DNA of 64,000 nucleotides, taken from the NCBI GenBank assembly GCA_965247615.1, contig OZ252022.1, positions 682,001-746,000 of the forward strand, given 5' to 3'. Positions 15,943-23,850 of this stretch are shown here, piece by piece (positions within the stretch are counted from its first letter, which is position 1; every line of letters starts with the position of its first letter). Below the pieces are notes generated by a model. The model was given only the letters and a program-made list of their open reading frames with translations, did no database searches and was not told where the DNA came from. Made by a program: the position numbers and the translations under genes. The stretch is from G965197715 sp965247615. GTDB lineage: Bacteria; Chloroflexota; Dehalococcoidia; Lucifugimonadales; UBA1127.

Positions 15943-16209
15943 TCATCGGACGAGGCCCAGGACGAGCTGGACGATGACCGCCCCCACGACCAGGAACAGC
16001 AGGCTGTTCACCCGCCCCTTGAGCTCGTCGAGGCCGCGCTCGACGCCGAACAGCCGCTCCTGGAGCAGCGCCTCGAAGGCGCTGCCCGGAAGCAGGTCCG
16101 GGCGTCCCTCCCCCGGCGACGGCGGCGGGGCCCCGGGCGTCCTGCCCCGCAGCCGCCCCAGCAGCTCCTCCAGCCCCGTCGCTTCTTCACCGCGCTGCGC
16201 TCTGCTCAT
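15943..16209 (-). CDS. Small membrane protein of the phage-like module
   Basis: An 88-residue product with a Pro/Gly-rich N-terminal half, an amphipathic middle (QERLFGVERGLDELKGRVNS) and one C-terminal membrane helix (LLFLVVGAVIVQLVLGLV). The layout is like haemolysin XhlA-type or holin-like phage proteins, in which a helix precedes a tail anchor, but there is no definite family match. Its ATG overlaps the stop of the upstream gene by four bases, so the two are translationally coupled. Upstream of terL in transcription order; 15771-15942 between them is AT-rich. Confidence 0.55.
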   Translation of the reverse strand: MSRAQRGEEATGLEELLGRLRGRTPGAPPPSPGEGRPDLLPGSAFEALLQERLFGVERGLDELKGRVNSLLFLVVGAVIVQLVLGLVR

Positions 16210-16562
16210 GCTCCGTCACCCCCGCCGAAATCTCCGAGCCCCATGCTCCTGCCGACGCCCTCCAGCACGCCGGCGAGGCTCGACTCCAGGTCTTCCTTCG
16301 CATCCGGCGAGAGCCGATAGCGGATGGACACGACCTTGGTCAGCATTGCCACGCCCTTGATCAGCAGATCGAACTTATCGGGGTGCTCGAGGGCGCAGGT
16401 GACCAGCCGGACCCGCAGCAGCGCGATCTCCTCATCCAACCCCTCCATCTCGCGCGCCAGTGGAAGGCGCATCTTCTCGGCCTCGGTCAGGGCCGCCGTA
16501 TAGAAGCGCTTTGGGTTGGCCTGCCCCGATTTGCCCAACTCCTCCTTACCTTTCCGGCTCAT
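16206..16562 (-). CDS. Hypothetical protein of the phage-like module
   Basis: No family recognised. The 118-residue protein begins with a lysine-rich stretch (MSRKGKEELGKSG), followed by a mostly helical body: AREMEGLDEEIALLRVRLVT, then CALEHPDKFDLLIKGVAMLT. It ends in a Gly/Asp-rich tail. The body resembles the small, helical, DNA-associated proteins found just upstream of terL in some phages, so a small-terminase-like role can be suggested from position alone. It overlaps the next gene by four bases and the preceding one by 17, indicating a tight operon. Confidence 0.55.
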   Translation of the reverse strand: MSRKGKEELGKSGQANPKRFYTAALTEAEKMRLPLAREMEGLDEEIALLRVRLVTCALEHPDKFDLLIKGVAMLTKVVSIRYRLSPDAKEDLESSLAGVLEGVGRSMGLGDFGGGDGA

Positions 16563-16698
16563 GCATCCCCTCCACCACGAGGCGCAGCAGCTCCTCCAGG
16601 CTCTCCTCCGGCACGCGCTCGGCGATCTGCAGAAGAGCGGCCAGGAGGACGTAGGCCGCCAGCTCCCAGTGCTTCCTCTCGATGGCCCGGGCCAGCAT
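16546..16698 (-). CDS. Small hypothetical protein of the phage-like module
   Basis: A 50-residue protein from ATG 16698: MLARAIERKHWELAAYVLLA followed by ALLQIAERVPEESLEELLRL. It is two amphipathic helices with a mildly hydrophobic first half. The frame upstream of this ATG is low-complexity and unlikely to be coding. It overlaps the next gene by 17 bp and has similar codon use. No family recognised. Confidence 0.45.
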   Translation of the reverse strand: MLARAIERKHWELAAYVLLAALLQIAERVPEESLEELLRLVVEGMHEPER

Positions 16699-16732
16699 GC
16701 TCACGGCGCCCCCCTTTCGCCCCAAGGCGCAG

Positions 16733-17095
16733 TTAGCGCCTGGACCGGCTTCGCAGGACCAGGACCGACATTGCTCCGACGGCGGCCATAGGCACGAGCC
16801 CCGCCAGCGCGGCGATGCCCGCCGGCCACGGCTCCACCGTCGGGGCAAGCTGCGCCCCACTTGTCAGAACGAAGCCCAGGTTGGTGAGAGCAAGCACCCC
16901 CGCGCCGATACGGCGCCCACGCTTCCGCTCCCTCGCCGCCGCCCCGCCAGGCCACCCCTCGCCCGCCGCCGCCCCCTGACGGCCCATGCGCCGCCACATC
17001 GCGCCGAAGTGCGCGGCGTTGTAACCGCCGAGCAGCACAATGGCCGCTCGCTGCAGCAGCAGCACCGCCTCCACCGGATCGGTTTCCCACGGCAT
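16733..17095 (-). CDS. Small membrane protein, first gene of the phage-like module
   Basis: A 120-residue protein with a strong start: AAGGAGGTGGG directly before ATG 17095. Three hydrophobic segments are seen: VEAVLLLQRAAIVLLGGYNA (about 7-26), IGAGVLALTNLGFVLTSGA (about 66-84) and GIAALAGLVPMAAVGAMSVL (about 94-113), separated by a basic Gly/Arg-rich loop. Holin or phage membrane protein is possible; there is no named match. Its 5' half and upstream region are duplicated at 18594-19156, where the copy is truncated after about 55 residues. Confidence 0.55.
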   Translation of the reverse strand: MPWETDPVEAVLLLQRAAIVLLGGYNAAHFGAMWRRMGRQGAAAGEGWPGGAAARERKRGRRIGAGVLALTNLGFVLTSGAQLAPTVEPWPAGIAALAGLVPMAAVGAMSVLVLRSRSRR

Positions 17096-17495
17096 CCCAC
17101 CTCCTTCGCCGCCTTCATCGGCGGCTGATGCCCATGAGAATAGAACAGATATTCTATATTGACAAGAGACTGGTGGCACAGAGAGCCAGGGAGTGTTGGA
17201 TCGTATCGGCCGGTTATCGCCGGCGCCAAGCTGAGGGACAATACGACCACGATCTTGCGAAGAGGGAGAGCGCTCCAGGGAGTCGACTTGTCTTCAATGC
17301 GGTTTCACTCCACTGGCGGGGGATCCGAAGACGACAAAGATGGACAAGAAACATGGTTCACGGCAGGAATCGCATCCCATATTGGATAGACCGAAGATTG
17401 ACTGGCCTGGCAGGACTGACTATGATGCGACCATCTCGTTTGGATTGCCCTTTGAGCCTGAAGACTTCCAATATGGGAAATACCGATATACTGGC
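16896..17495. repeat. Long direct repeat, copy 1
   Basis: This segment is highly similar to 18594-19156. It comprises the 5' part of the small membrane gene (minus strand) and about 400 bp of upstream sequence. Landmarks shared by both copies are TATTGACAAGAGAC, GGAGTGTTGGATCGTATCGG, CCGGTTATCGCCGGCGCCAA and the 11-bp inverted repeat TCCCATATTGG (17375-17385) / CCAATATGGGA (17468-17478). A one-base length difference near 17149 and scattered indels between the copies argue that the upstream part is not protein-coding. Confidence 0.8.
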
Positions 17496-17695
17496 GCGAC
17501 GGGGCGTAAGCGGCTTCGCGCCCGGGGAAGCTCAGACCGAGGCGGAGCGTCCACCACCCGGCCATCCTGGAGTTCGACGTCCCCAGCTATCGGACCGGGG
17601 CAGCTCAGAAGCGCCTTCAACAGGAGGTCTACCAGCAAAAATAATAGACGCACACCGGCAACAATAGTTGACGCCGATCAAGAGGAGAACAGGGA

Positions 17696-18259
17696 ATGAA
17701 TGGACAATTATTGGATTACTCCGTCCAAACCAACTCGGGACTGATCACAGGGGATGACGGCAACCGATATAACTTTGTCGGGACCGAATGGAAAGACCAG
17801 GCCATTCCCAACCGGGGAATGCGGGTGGATTTCGAGGCGCAGGGCAGCGATGCTGTAGCCATTTACCGTGCTATGCCGGTCCCCGGCGCCGGCGGGATTG
17901 GCGGCGCTCTCGAGGGCGTGATGGGCTCCGAGAAGACCAAGGTGGTTGCCGGGCTGCTGGGGATATTCCTTGGCTGGGCGGGCGTCCACAAGTTCTACCT
18001 GGGCTTCAAGAAGCCCGCAATAATACAGCTGATAGTTGGCGGCGGCGGCCTAGTGCTGGCTATGATTGTGGGCAGTATATTCATAGCTTTGGGGATGTTC
18101 GGCATTGGCGCCGTCATTGGGTTGTTGATGTACGTGGTTGGCTATGCTGCTCTGACGGCGGCTGGCCTACTTGGGTTGGTGGAAGGCATTATCTACCTGA
18201 CCAAGTCGGATGAAGACTTCCAGAGTATCTACGTTACCGGCCAGAAGCAGTGGCTTTAG
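17696..18259 (+). CDS. TM2 domain protein with N-terminal beta-barrel-like domain
   Basis: A 187-residue protein with two parts. Residues 1-60 (NGQLLDYSVQTNSGLITGDD, then GNRYNFVGTEWK) look like a small cold-shock-like barrel. A TM2 domain follows: KTKVVAGLLGIFLGWAGVHK then FYLGFKKPAIIQLIVGGGG, with further hydrophobic segments up to residue about 165 and a short cytoplasmic tail. TM2 proteins are membrane proteins of unclear function. The ATG is preceded by AAGAGGAGAACAGGG. The gene lies between the two copies of the long direct repeat and has lower GC than the neighbouring phage genes. Confidence 0.75.
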   Translation: MNGQLLDYSVQTNSGLITGDDGNRYNFVGTEWKDQAIPNRGMRVDFEAQGSDAVAIYRAMPVPGAGGIGGALEGVMGSEKTKVVAGLLGIFLGWAGVHKFYLGFKKPAIIQLIVGGGGLVLAMIVGSIFIALGMFGIGAVIGLLMYVVGYAALTAAGLLGLVEGIIYLTKSDEDFQSIYVTGQKQWL

Positions 18260-18293
18260 TCGGACGCGAGCGGTGTGTCGGAGTGTCGGGTGT

Positions 18294-18641
18294 ATGTTGG
18301 GGGTGGTGGGCCTCCACCGCGCTCGCTACGCTTGCGCGTCCCCTCCCGTCTTTGTCGCGGCGCTGGCCGTGCTGATCGCCCTTCTCCTGGTTGCATGCGG
18401 GTCCAATGTAGTCAACGGCAGGACACACAAGCGCGTGCGCGAGCACAACCTACCGAAGCTCGAGACGCCGGAGCAGCGGGCCGCGGAGCGAGGCCAGCGC
18501 CCTTGGGAAGGCACTCGATCTTGGAGGGAGAGGTCGCCGATGATCGAGCATGAGCCCGCCACCTGCGCTGCGCTGTGCTGCCAACTGTCGGCCGCGCCGA
18601 TACGACGCCCACGCCACCGGTCCCCCGCCGCCGTCCCCTGA
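18294..18641 (+). CDS. Possible small lipoprotein, 3' end formed by repeat sequence
   Basis: An open frame of 115 codons starts with a credible lipoprotein signal: hydrophobic VFVAALAVLIALLLVACGS with a cysteine at the lipobox position. A basic, Glu-rich stretch follows (RVREHNLPKLETPEQRAAER). From about 18594 the frame runs antisense into repeat copy 2, so the C-terminus is likely foreign to the original gene. The start has only a distant GGAG. It may be a genuine short lipoprotein or a remnant. Confidence 0.35.
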   Translation: MLGVVGLHRARYACASPPVFVAALAVLIALLLVACGSNVVNGRTHKRVREHNLPKLETPEQRAAERGQRPWEGTRSWRERSPMIEHEPATCAALCCQLSAAPIRRPRHRSPAAVP

Positions 18642-18757
18642 CGGCCCATGCGCCGCCACATCGCGCCGAAGTGCGCGGCGTTGTAGCCGCCGAGCAGCAC
18701 AATGGCCGCTCGCTGCAGCAGCAGCACCGCCTCCACCGGATCGGTTGCCCACGGCAT
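18594..18757 (-). pseudogene. Truncated copy of the small phage membrane gene
   Basis: From ATG 18757 the reading MPWATDPVEAVLLLQRAAIV followed by LLGGYNAAHFGAMWRRMGRQ matches the gene starting at 17095 almost residue for residue. The match then shortens within the basic loop (GRRIGA) and ends; what follows in frame is unrelated. The membrane segments 2 and 3 of the intact gene are missing, so this is a 5' fragment carried by the duplication. Confidence 0.7.
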
Positions 18758-19156
18758 CCCACCTCCTTTGCCGCCTTCATCGGCGGCTGATGTCCATGAG
18801 AATAGAACGAAATTCTATATTGACAAGAGACCGGTGGCACAGAGAGCCAGGGAGTGTTGGATCGTATCGGCCGGTTATCGCCGGCGCCAAGCTGAGGGAG
18901 GGTACGACCACGATCTTGCCAAGAGGGAGAGCGCTCCAGGGAGTCGGCTTGTCTTCAATGCGCTTTCAACCTACTGGCGGGGGACCCGAAGACGACAAAT
19001 ACGGACAAGAAGCATGGTTCACGGCAAGAATCGCATCCCATATTGGATAGACCGAAGATTGACTGGCCTTGCATGACGTGAATATCATGCCACCATCTCG
19101 TTCGGGCTGCCCTTTGAGCCTGAAGACTCCCAATATGGGAAATTCTGGTATATTGG
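18594..19156. repeat. Long direct repeat, copy 2
   Basis: Second copy of the 560-600 bp segment seen at 16896-17495. It keeps the inverted repeat TCCCATATTGG (19035-19045) / CCAATATGGGA (19130-19140) with an 84-bp interval against 82 bp in copy 1. It ends just before the HAD hydrolase ATG, so it may supply that gene's promoter. Confidence 0.8.
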
Positions 19157-19160
19157 GCAA

Positions 19161-19850
19161 ATGGTTCTCCGCGCTGTCTTCTTCGACCTCGACGAAACGC
19201 TGCTCGACACTAGCGGGACTAATCGCCCGCGAGGGGAACGGATCACCACAATGCTGAAGCGCGACCTGCCAAACCTAGACGGTGTCTCCTTCCTCAAGCG
19301 TCTCTTAGAGGAGGATCCGAAGACGGGCCGGGCCCTCGGCGTTGCTCCTCTCATCGAGGGGCTCGGACTCTTGGAGACGTCCTTGGGCCATAAGGCGATT
19401 GAACTCTGGTTTTTTCAGGGCTGCCTCGACCTCGCCCGGACCCTTCCCGGCGCGGAGGATGCTCTGCGATCAATTAGCCAAGTCTACACGTTAGGAGTAA
19501 TCACGAATGGCCTAGAGTATCGCCAACGAGCCAAGTTCGAGAGCCTTCCGATCCACGAGCTTTTTGACGTCTTCCTTACGAGCGAAGCGGCTGGTGCCGA
19601 AAAGCCTTCCCCGGAGATCTTTCAACTCGCGCTCGGCAGAGCCGGCGTTCTACCGTCGGAGGCTGCGTTCGTCGGTGATCGCCTCGATGTTGACGTGCTC
19701 GGTGCGCAACAGGCAGGTATGACGGCGATTTTGGTTGATCACGAGGGCCGTGTTCCAGCGGGCTCCGGTCCGGAACCAGATGCGACCTTCACTGACTTTG
19801 GCGAGTTGCCGTCCATTCTGCTGCAGTTGGAAGCTGAGCTGGGCGGGTAG
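19161..19850 (+). CDS. HAD family hydrolase
   Basis: A 229-residue haloacid dehalogenase-type phosphatase. Motif I is FFDLDETLLDTS (about residues 7-18), motif II ITNGLEYRQ (about 112), motif III the lysine in AGAEKPSPEIF (about 145), and motif IV FVGDRLDVDVLGAQQAG (about 171-187). The helical cap between motifs I and II is of the C1 type used for small phosphometabolites. All catalytic residues are present. Sequence composition is less GC-rich than most neighbours, and the gene lies directly after the duplicated segment, consistent with acquisition. Confidence 0.85.
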   Translation: MVLRAVFFDLDETLLDTSGTNRPRGERITTMLKRDLPNLDGVSFLKRLLEEDPKTGRALGVAPLIEGLGLLETSLGHKAIELWFFQGCLDLARTLPGAEDALRSISQVYTLGVITNGLEYRQRAKFESLPIHELFDVFLTSEAAGAEKPSPEIFQLALGRAGVLPSEAAFVGDRLDVDVLGAQQAGMTAILVDHEGRVPAGSGPEPDATFTDFGELPSILLQLEAELGG

Positions 19851-19865
19851 GCATCTTGACCCGGG

Positions 19866-19999
19866 TGTATACCGGCGCTACGCCGACAAGCTCAATTTAT
19901 ACATTGTTATGGCTCGCGACGGTGAGACGGTGATCACCGTAGCGCATAGACTACGAAGGCGCCGGCCCGCCGTAGCGCGGCTCGCGCCGCCGGATACGG
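19866..19999 (+). pseudogene. Possible fragment of a small DUF4258-like gene
   Basis: Between the HAD gene and the next start an in-frame stretch reads YRRYADKLNLYIVMARDGET followed by VITVAHRLRRRRP. The pattern of a strand ending in VITVAHR resembles the C-terminal strand of DUF4258-type small proteins. No start codon with a ribosome site precedes it and the body is missing. I treat it as a decayed remnant; support is weak. Confidence 0.25.
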
Positions 20000-20010
20000 A
20001 GGTGGACGCC

Positions 20011-20508
20011 GTGCTTCCTGATCTGCCGGAGATCTCCCTGCTGCAACAGCGCTTCCTGGAGGCCCGCGTCCTGGGCCCCCTCATCCGCGCCTTCCAGCGC
20101 GAGGTGGGCGCGGAGCGGGCGGCGGAGATCGCCGGACGCGCCATCCGGGAGCTCGCCCAGGAACGCGGACGAGAGCTGGCAGAACAGAGCCAGACCCAGG
20201 ACCTGGACGCCTTTGCTAACGTCGCCAAGGCCTGGCGAAGCCAGGGCGCCCTCACCATCGAGGTCCTGGAGCAGACCCCAACCCGCTACGACTTCAACGT
20301 CACCCGGTGCCGATTCGCCGAGATGTACCGCGAGATGGGGCTCGCCGACCTGGGCTCCGTCCTCTCCTGCAACCGGGACGGCTCCCTCTGCCAGGGCTTC
20401 AACAGCGACATCAACCTCTCACGCACCCAGACCATCATGCAGGGCGCGACCCACTGCAACTTCCGCTACACCTACCAGCCGTCGGGCGAGCGCCCCGCCC
20501 CGCCATAG
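20011..20508 (+). CDS. L-2-amino-thiazoline-4-carboxylic acid hydrolase-like protein
   Basis: A 165-residue cytoplasmic protein. The start is GTG 20011, since GGAGG lies eight bases before it. The body matches the L-2-amino-thiazoline-4-carboxylate hydrolase family layout: a helical N-terminal half (FQREVGAERAAEIAGRAIRE), then YDFNVTRCRFAEMYREMGLA with the conserved Cys-Arg-Phe, and a C-terminal part with SCNRDGSLCQGFN, SRTQTIMQGATHCNFRY. The conserved cysteines are all present. Some members hydrolyse a thiazoline on the route to cysteine, but most family members are uncharacterised. Confidence 0.75.
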   Translation: MLPDLPEISLLQQRFLEARVLGPLIRAFQREVGAERAAEIAGRAIRELAQERGRELAEQSQTQDLDAFANVAKAWRSQGALTIEVLEQTPTRYDFNVTRCRFAEMYREMGLADLGSVLSCNRDGSLCQGFNSDINLSRTQTIMQGATHCNFRYTYQPSGERPAPP

Positions 20509-20524
20509 CCCCTCAACCGCCGCC

Positions 20525-20730
20525 GTCGCGACCCCGCAACCCTCCCCCCACGTGGCCGTCGCGCCAGCGACCGCCAGCGACCGCCAGCGACCCATTGCCC
20601 GTACAGGACCATACCCCCTACCATTGCTGTAGCAGACCCGCGAAAGGAGACCTTTGGTCATCCCTGCACCCCCAACCCGCCGTCGCCACCCCTCAACCTT
20701 CCCCCACGTGCCCGTCGCGGCAGCGACCCG
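20525..20730. repeat. Family B repeats with short tandem extension
   Basis: A family B copy (20530-20575) is followed by the 10-bp unit GACCGCCAGC repeated in tandem, then a diverged copy (about 20690-20730; core CCGTCGCGGCAGCGACCC). The remainder of 20740-20992 is AT-richer and holds AATCAA motifs and CAGCTTCAGGAGACGCA followed by an A-tract. No gene is seen between 20509 and 20992. Confidence 0.65.
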
Positions 20731-20992
20731 CCCCGACAATAATCAAACCGCAAAGCCACGCCGAAGCTACCGGTGCGACTCCCAAAGCAATCAATCAACC
20801 CTTTCTGTACCTTCCAGCTTCAGGAGACGCAAAAAAAAGCTTGGACTATCACACAGGCGACAACAATCAAACCAGCCCCGCCGCTTCGTTGCGCCGGCCG
20901 GCGAGTGGGCGTATCCTGCCGTCGAGCCGGATAACCCCGGCGCCGCGGCGATGCAGTCGTCCGGGGCTACTCATCAGCGGGAGGAAGAGGTC

Positions 20993-21979
20993 ATGGCAAA
21001 GAACTTCACCATCTGCGTCGGCACCCTGGGCATGGGCATGTGGCGCAGCCCGGACGGCGGCGATACCTGGGGCCGGGGCCGCATAGGAGAGGGCTACCAG
21101 GGCGGCAAGTCCGTCTTCGGCATGGCCGCCCACCCCCGGGACCCCTCCATCATCTACGCCGGCGCCAACGACGGCATCTACCTCAGCCGGGACCGCGGCG
21201 CCGCCTTTCAGCGCCTGCCCTCACCCATGGACGGCATGCGCGTCTGGCGCGTGGCCATAGACCCCGTCGACCCGGACACCATCTTCGCCGGCTCCTCCCC
21301 CGTGCTCATCCACCGCTCCTGCGACGCCGGCCGCACCTGGGAGATGGTGTGCGACGACTTCGTCGATGAGTGCCCCAACGTGGGCACACCACGCCCAACC
21401 GGCATCACCATCGATCCCACCGACCACCGCTCCATCTGGGTCTCCGTCGAGGTCGACGGCCTCCGGCGCAGCACCGACGGCGGCGACACCTGGACCCGCG
21501 TCTCCGGCGGCGGCCTCGACGGCCCCGACCTCCACGGCGTCACCATCGTCCCGTCCAGCCCCAAGGCCGTCATCGCCACCACCGAGTACGACGTCCTGGT
21601 GAGCGAGGACATGGGCGAGAGCTGGCGCAACATCCGGTGCGACGGCAGCCACTTCCCCATGCCCTACACCCGCACCGTCGTCCTCAAGGAGGGCGACCCC
21701 AGCGTCATGTTCGCCGCTATCGGCGACCAGTCCATCGGCAGCGCGGGCGCGGTCAGCCGCTCCCTGGACGGCGGCGACACCTGGCACGAGCCGCGGCTCC
21801 CCGTGGCCCCCAGCTCGCACGTCGAGTGCTTCGCAACCCATCCGGCGGACCCGGACCTGGTCCTGGCATGCACCCACTACGGGCAGATCTTCGGCAGCTC
21901 GGACGGCGGCGACTGGTGGATCAAGCTGCACAAAGAGGTGACGGAGAACCGGGGTGGCCTCCTCTGGGTCCCCAACTAG
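20993..21979 (+). CDS. BNR/sialidase-like seven-bladed beta-propeller protein
   Basis: A 328-residue protein made of repeated propeller blades. Seven Asp-box (BNR) motifs of the form SxDxGxxW are visible: SPDGGDTW, SRDRGAAF, SCDAGRTW, STDGGDTW, SEDMGESW, SLDGGDTW and SSDGGDWW, implying one closed seven-blade propeller. Asp-boxes are structural and do not by themselves indicate glycosidase activity; there is no signal peptide and no obvious sialidase arginine triad. Related proteins are annotated as photosystem stability-like or VPS10-like. The ATG 20993 has GGGAGGAAGAGG upstream, and its stop overlaps the start of a dispersed repeat. Confidence 0.75.
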   Translation: MAKNFTICVGTLGMGMWRSPDGGDTWGRGRIGEGYQGGKSVFGMAAHPRDPSIIYAGANDGIYLSRDRGAAFQRLPSPMDGMRVWRVAIDPVDPDTIFAGSSPVLIHRSCDAGRTWEMVCDDFVDECPNVGTPRPTGITIDPTDHRSIWVSVEVDGLRRSTDGGDTWTRVSGGGLDGPDLHGVTIVPSSPKAVIATTEYDVLVSEDMGESWRNIRCDGSHFPMPYTRTVVLKEGDPSVMFAAIGDQSIGSAGAVSRSLDGGDTWHEPRLPVAPSSHVECFATHPADPDLVLACTHYGQIFGSSDGGDWWIKLHKEVTENRGGLLWVPN

Positions 21980-22113
21980 GTCGCTGCGCGACGGCTTCGT
22001 GGGCGTGGGTTGGGAGCGTTGCGTCGGTACGTGACATCAGGGGCGATGAGGGTCTGCGGTGGAGGGTGCCCCGCTTTGCCCTGCCACCCTGGATTCCCGC
22101 CTGCGGGGGAATG
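21978..22113. repeat. Repeat family E plus family A palindrome
   Basis: The 84-bp element from 21978 (landmarks AGGTCGCTGCGCGACGGCTT, GGGCGTGGGTTGGGAGCGTT and TCGGTACGTGACATCAGGGG) recurs at 34235-34318. It is followed by a family A palindrome (GGATTCCCGCCTGCGGGGGAATGAC, about 22090-22112, in two halves). The element begins within the stop codon of the propeller gene. Confidence 0.75.
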
Positions 22114-22140
22114 ACGAGATGTAGTGGGAGATCAGAGCCA

Positions 22141-22530
22141 ATGTTGGATATAGATTTCGACACTACCGAATTCCTTGTCGGGTTGGGCCTTCTCTTCTTT
22201 ACTTACCTGATATTGCCCTGGCTTTTAGCCGTAACCACAGGAATCATATCTGCAACCTACGTGGTCAACGTTAGCGAGGCTCGCGCCGCCATCACTGGTT
22301 TGGTCATCGGCTTAGCCGCTATCCCGCTCAACGTCTTCTGGCTGTTGGCGGGCCACCGCATCATAGGTTTCGAGGACTTCCTCCTCCGCTACCTACACAT
22401 TTGGCGGTATTGGAACGTGTTGCATCTGAACATAGAGCTGATAAACGCCATTGCCGGGCCAATCGTGTTTGCCGGAATCGCGGCCCTGGTCACCTGGTAC
22501 GTGTGCTACCGCCAACGGAATGCTGCATAG
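22141..22530 (+). CDS. Hypothetical four-helix membrane protein
   Basis: A 129-residue protein with about four transmembrane segments: FLVGLGLLFFTYLILPWLLA, AITGLVIGLAAIPLNVFWLL, a less certain amphipathic stretch around LLRYLHIWRYWNVLHLNI, and AGPIVFAGIAALVTWYVCY. No family recognised. The ATG is preceded by GGGAGATCAGAGCC. The local GC content is lower than in the adjoining propeller and HD genes. Isolated on its strand, with repeats on its 5' side. Confidence 0.5.
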   Translation: MLDIDFDTTEFLVGLGLLFFTYLILPWLLAVTTGIISATYVVNVSEARAAITGLVIGLAAIPLNVFWLLAGHRIIGFEDFLLRYLHIWRYWNVLHLNIELINAIAGPIVFAGIAALVTWYVCYRQRNAA

Positions 22531-22580
22531 CTCGATTGTCAGCTCTAGCGGGTTGCGTCATCAGGCGCATAGGCGCTTCT

Positions 22581-23216
22581 TCAGAGCTCATCTGTGGTGA
22601 GGCGCTGCCCATGCGGGTGCAGGGCTCGCCCTGCCAGCAGGTCGTTGCGGGCCTCCACGGAGGCCGGGTGGACGAGCTCTCCGGCGTGAAGCAGCCGCTG
22701 AATGTCCCTGGTCAGAAACAGCTCAACAGCGCCGTCCAGGTCTCGCAGCGCAAGGTCCCTGACCGCTTCCATGAACGGATAGCGAGAAGCTTTGGTAGGG
22801 TCCAGCTTGTCCGCCAGGTACACCACCCGGGCAATGAGACCCAGCCCGGGGGCGGCCGTCGAGTGCCAGTGCACCGCCTCCAGCACCTGGGGCTCGGTGA
22901 CGCCGAGGTCGCGGCGCAGCCGCTCCGCGCCCACCGGGCCGTGAAGCAGCACCGGCAGCGCCGACTCCACCCGGTCGATGCGAATCCCCCTGCGGCGCGC
23001 CTCCGCCAGCAGCCGCGGACCCTTCACGACCCTCGCGATGTCATGGGCCGACGCCGCCAGGTCGACCAGGGCAGGGTCCAGGTCCAGGGGCGCCGCCAGC
23101 TCCCGGGCGGTCGCGCGGACCTGCTGCACGTGGGCGTAGAGCCCCCTGGGCAGCCCCTCCAGCACCCGCTGCAGTCCTGGAGAAGCCAACGCTGGATGAT
23201 CAGCTAGCTTCGACAC
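22581..23216 (-). CDS. HD domain protein, YqeK-like nucleotide hydrolase
   Basis: A 211-residue HD-superfamily hydrolase. Metal ligands typical of YqeK (symmetrical diadenosine tetraphosphate hydrolase) are seen: LYAHVQQVRATARELA (His near 28), ASAHDIAR (HD near 58), LPVLLHGPVGAE (His), EAVHWHSTAAPG (paired His) and VVYLADKLDPTK (Asp). YqeK normally degrades Ap4A. The last 16 or so residues (LAGRALHPHGQRLTTDEL) are encoded by a family C palindrome that in three other genes lies just beyond the stop, so this protein seems to have read into the repeat after losing its original stop. Confidence 0.75.
   Translation of the reverse strand: MSKLADHPALASPGLQRVLEGLPRGLYAHVQQVRATARELAAPLDLDPALVDLAASAHDIARVVKGPRLLAEARRRGIRIDRVESALPVLLHGPVGAERLRRDLGVTEPQVLEAVHWHSTAAPGLGLIARVVYLADKLDPTKASRYPFMEAVRDLALRDLDGAVELFLTRDIQRLLHAGELVHPASVEARNDLLAGRALHPHGQRLTTDEL
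22614..22637. repeat. Family C palindrome within the 3' end of the YqeK-like gene
   Basis: CGGGTGCAGGGCTCGCCCTG lies inside the reading frame and is translated as part of the C-terminal extension. Compare copies at 7656, 23312 and 23851. Confidence 0.65.
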
Positions 23217-23311
23217 TTTCTCCTCGGCGCCCTATCCCGCTCTCTCCCCTGCCCTGAGCCAACACGGGTCGGGATCATCCACCCACCTCCGACACGACGC
23301 GACGCCCACGT

Positions 23312-23338
23312 GGGTGCAGGGCGGGCCCTGCCTGCCTA
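23312..23338. repeat. Family C palindrome abutting the HIT gene stop
   Basis: GGGTGCAGGGCGGGCCCTGC followed by CTGCCTAG. The final CTA is the complement of the HIT gene stop, so on the minus strand the palindrome begins directly after the TAG. Confidence 0.7.
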
Positions 23339-23680
23339 GCCCTCCGGGCCCAGTGGCCGGCCCCCCAGCAGGTGCACGTGCAGGTGTGCGATGGTCTGGC
23401 CGGCGTCGCCGCCCTGGTTCGTGGCCAGGCGGTATCCGCCGACGGCGACCCCTTCGCGCTCGGCCATCCCCTTGGCCACCGTGAACAGGTGGCCGATCAG
23501 CGCCTCGGAGGATGCGGTCATGTTGGCGGGGAACTCGAAGTGCTGCCGGGGAATGATGAGCAGATGCACGGGCGCTCTGGGGTGGATGTCCCGCAGCACG
23601 AAGCACAGCTCGTCGTGGAAGAGCATATCCGACGGGATGTCGCCACTGGCCATCCGGCAGAAGAGGCAGTCCTGCGCCAT
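23336..23680 (-). CDS. HIT family protein (HINT-type nucleotide-binding hydrolase)
   Basis: A 114-residue protein with the histidine triad HLHVHLLGG (about residues 98-106) and the earlier CLFCRMASGDIPSDMLFHDE, HPRAPVHLLIIPRQHFE of HINT proteins, which cleave adenosine 5'-phosphoramidates. CxxC near the N-terminus matches zinc-binding HINTs. Of two nearby ATGs I favour 23680, seven bases from GGAGG; 23686 is too close to that site. The stop is directly followed by a family C palindrome. Confidence 0.88.
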   Translation of the reverse strand: MAQDCLFCRMASGDIPSDMLFHDELCFVLRDIHPRAPVHLLIIPRQHFEFPANMTASSEALIGHLFTVAKGMAEREGVAVGGYRLATNQGGDAGQTIAHLHVHLLGGRPLGPEG

Positions 23681-23850
23681 CACCATGCCTCCGACGTCGT
23701 ACTCAGTCCGTGTCCGCGCCGACGGTCTCCCGCGCCGCTGCCCGCTCCGCAACGGCCTTCATGCGGCCGACCATCGCGCCAGCACCCAGCGATGTCACAG
23801 CACTCCAATGGGGCTATCAACCCACTTCAGGCACGATGCGACACCCATGT

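Noticed and set aside
17128..17667. A 179-codon open frame in repeat copy 1 as a real gene
   Set aside because: Copy 2 differs by one-base indels that break the frame, alternative frames are equally open, and no protein features appear.
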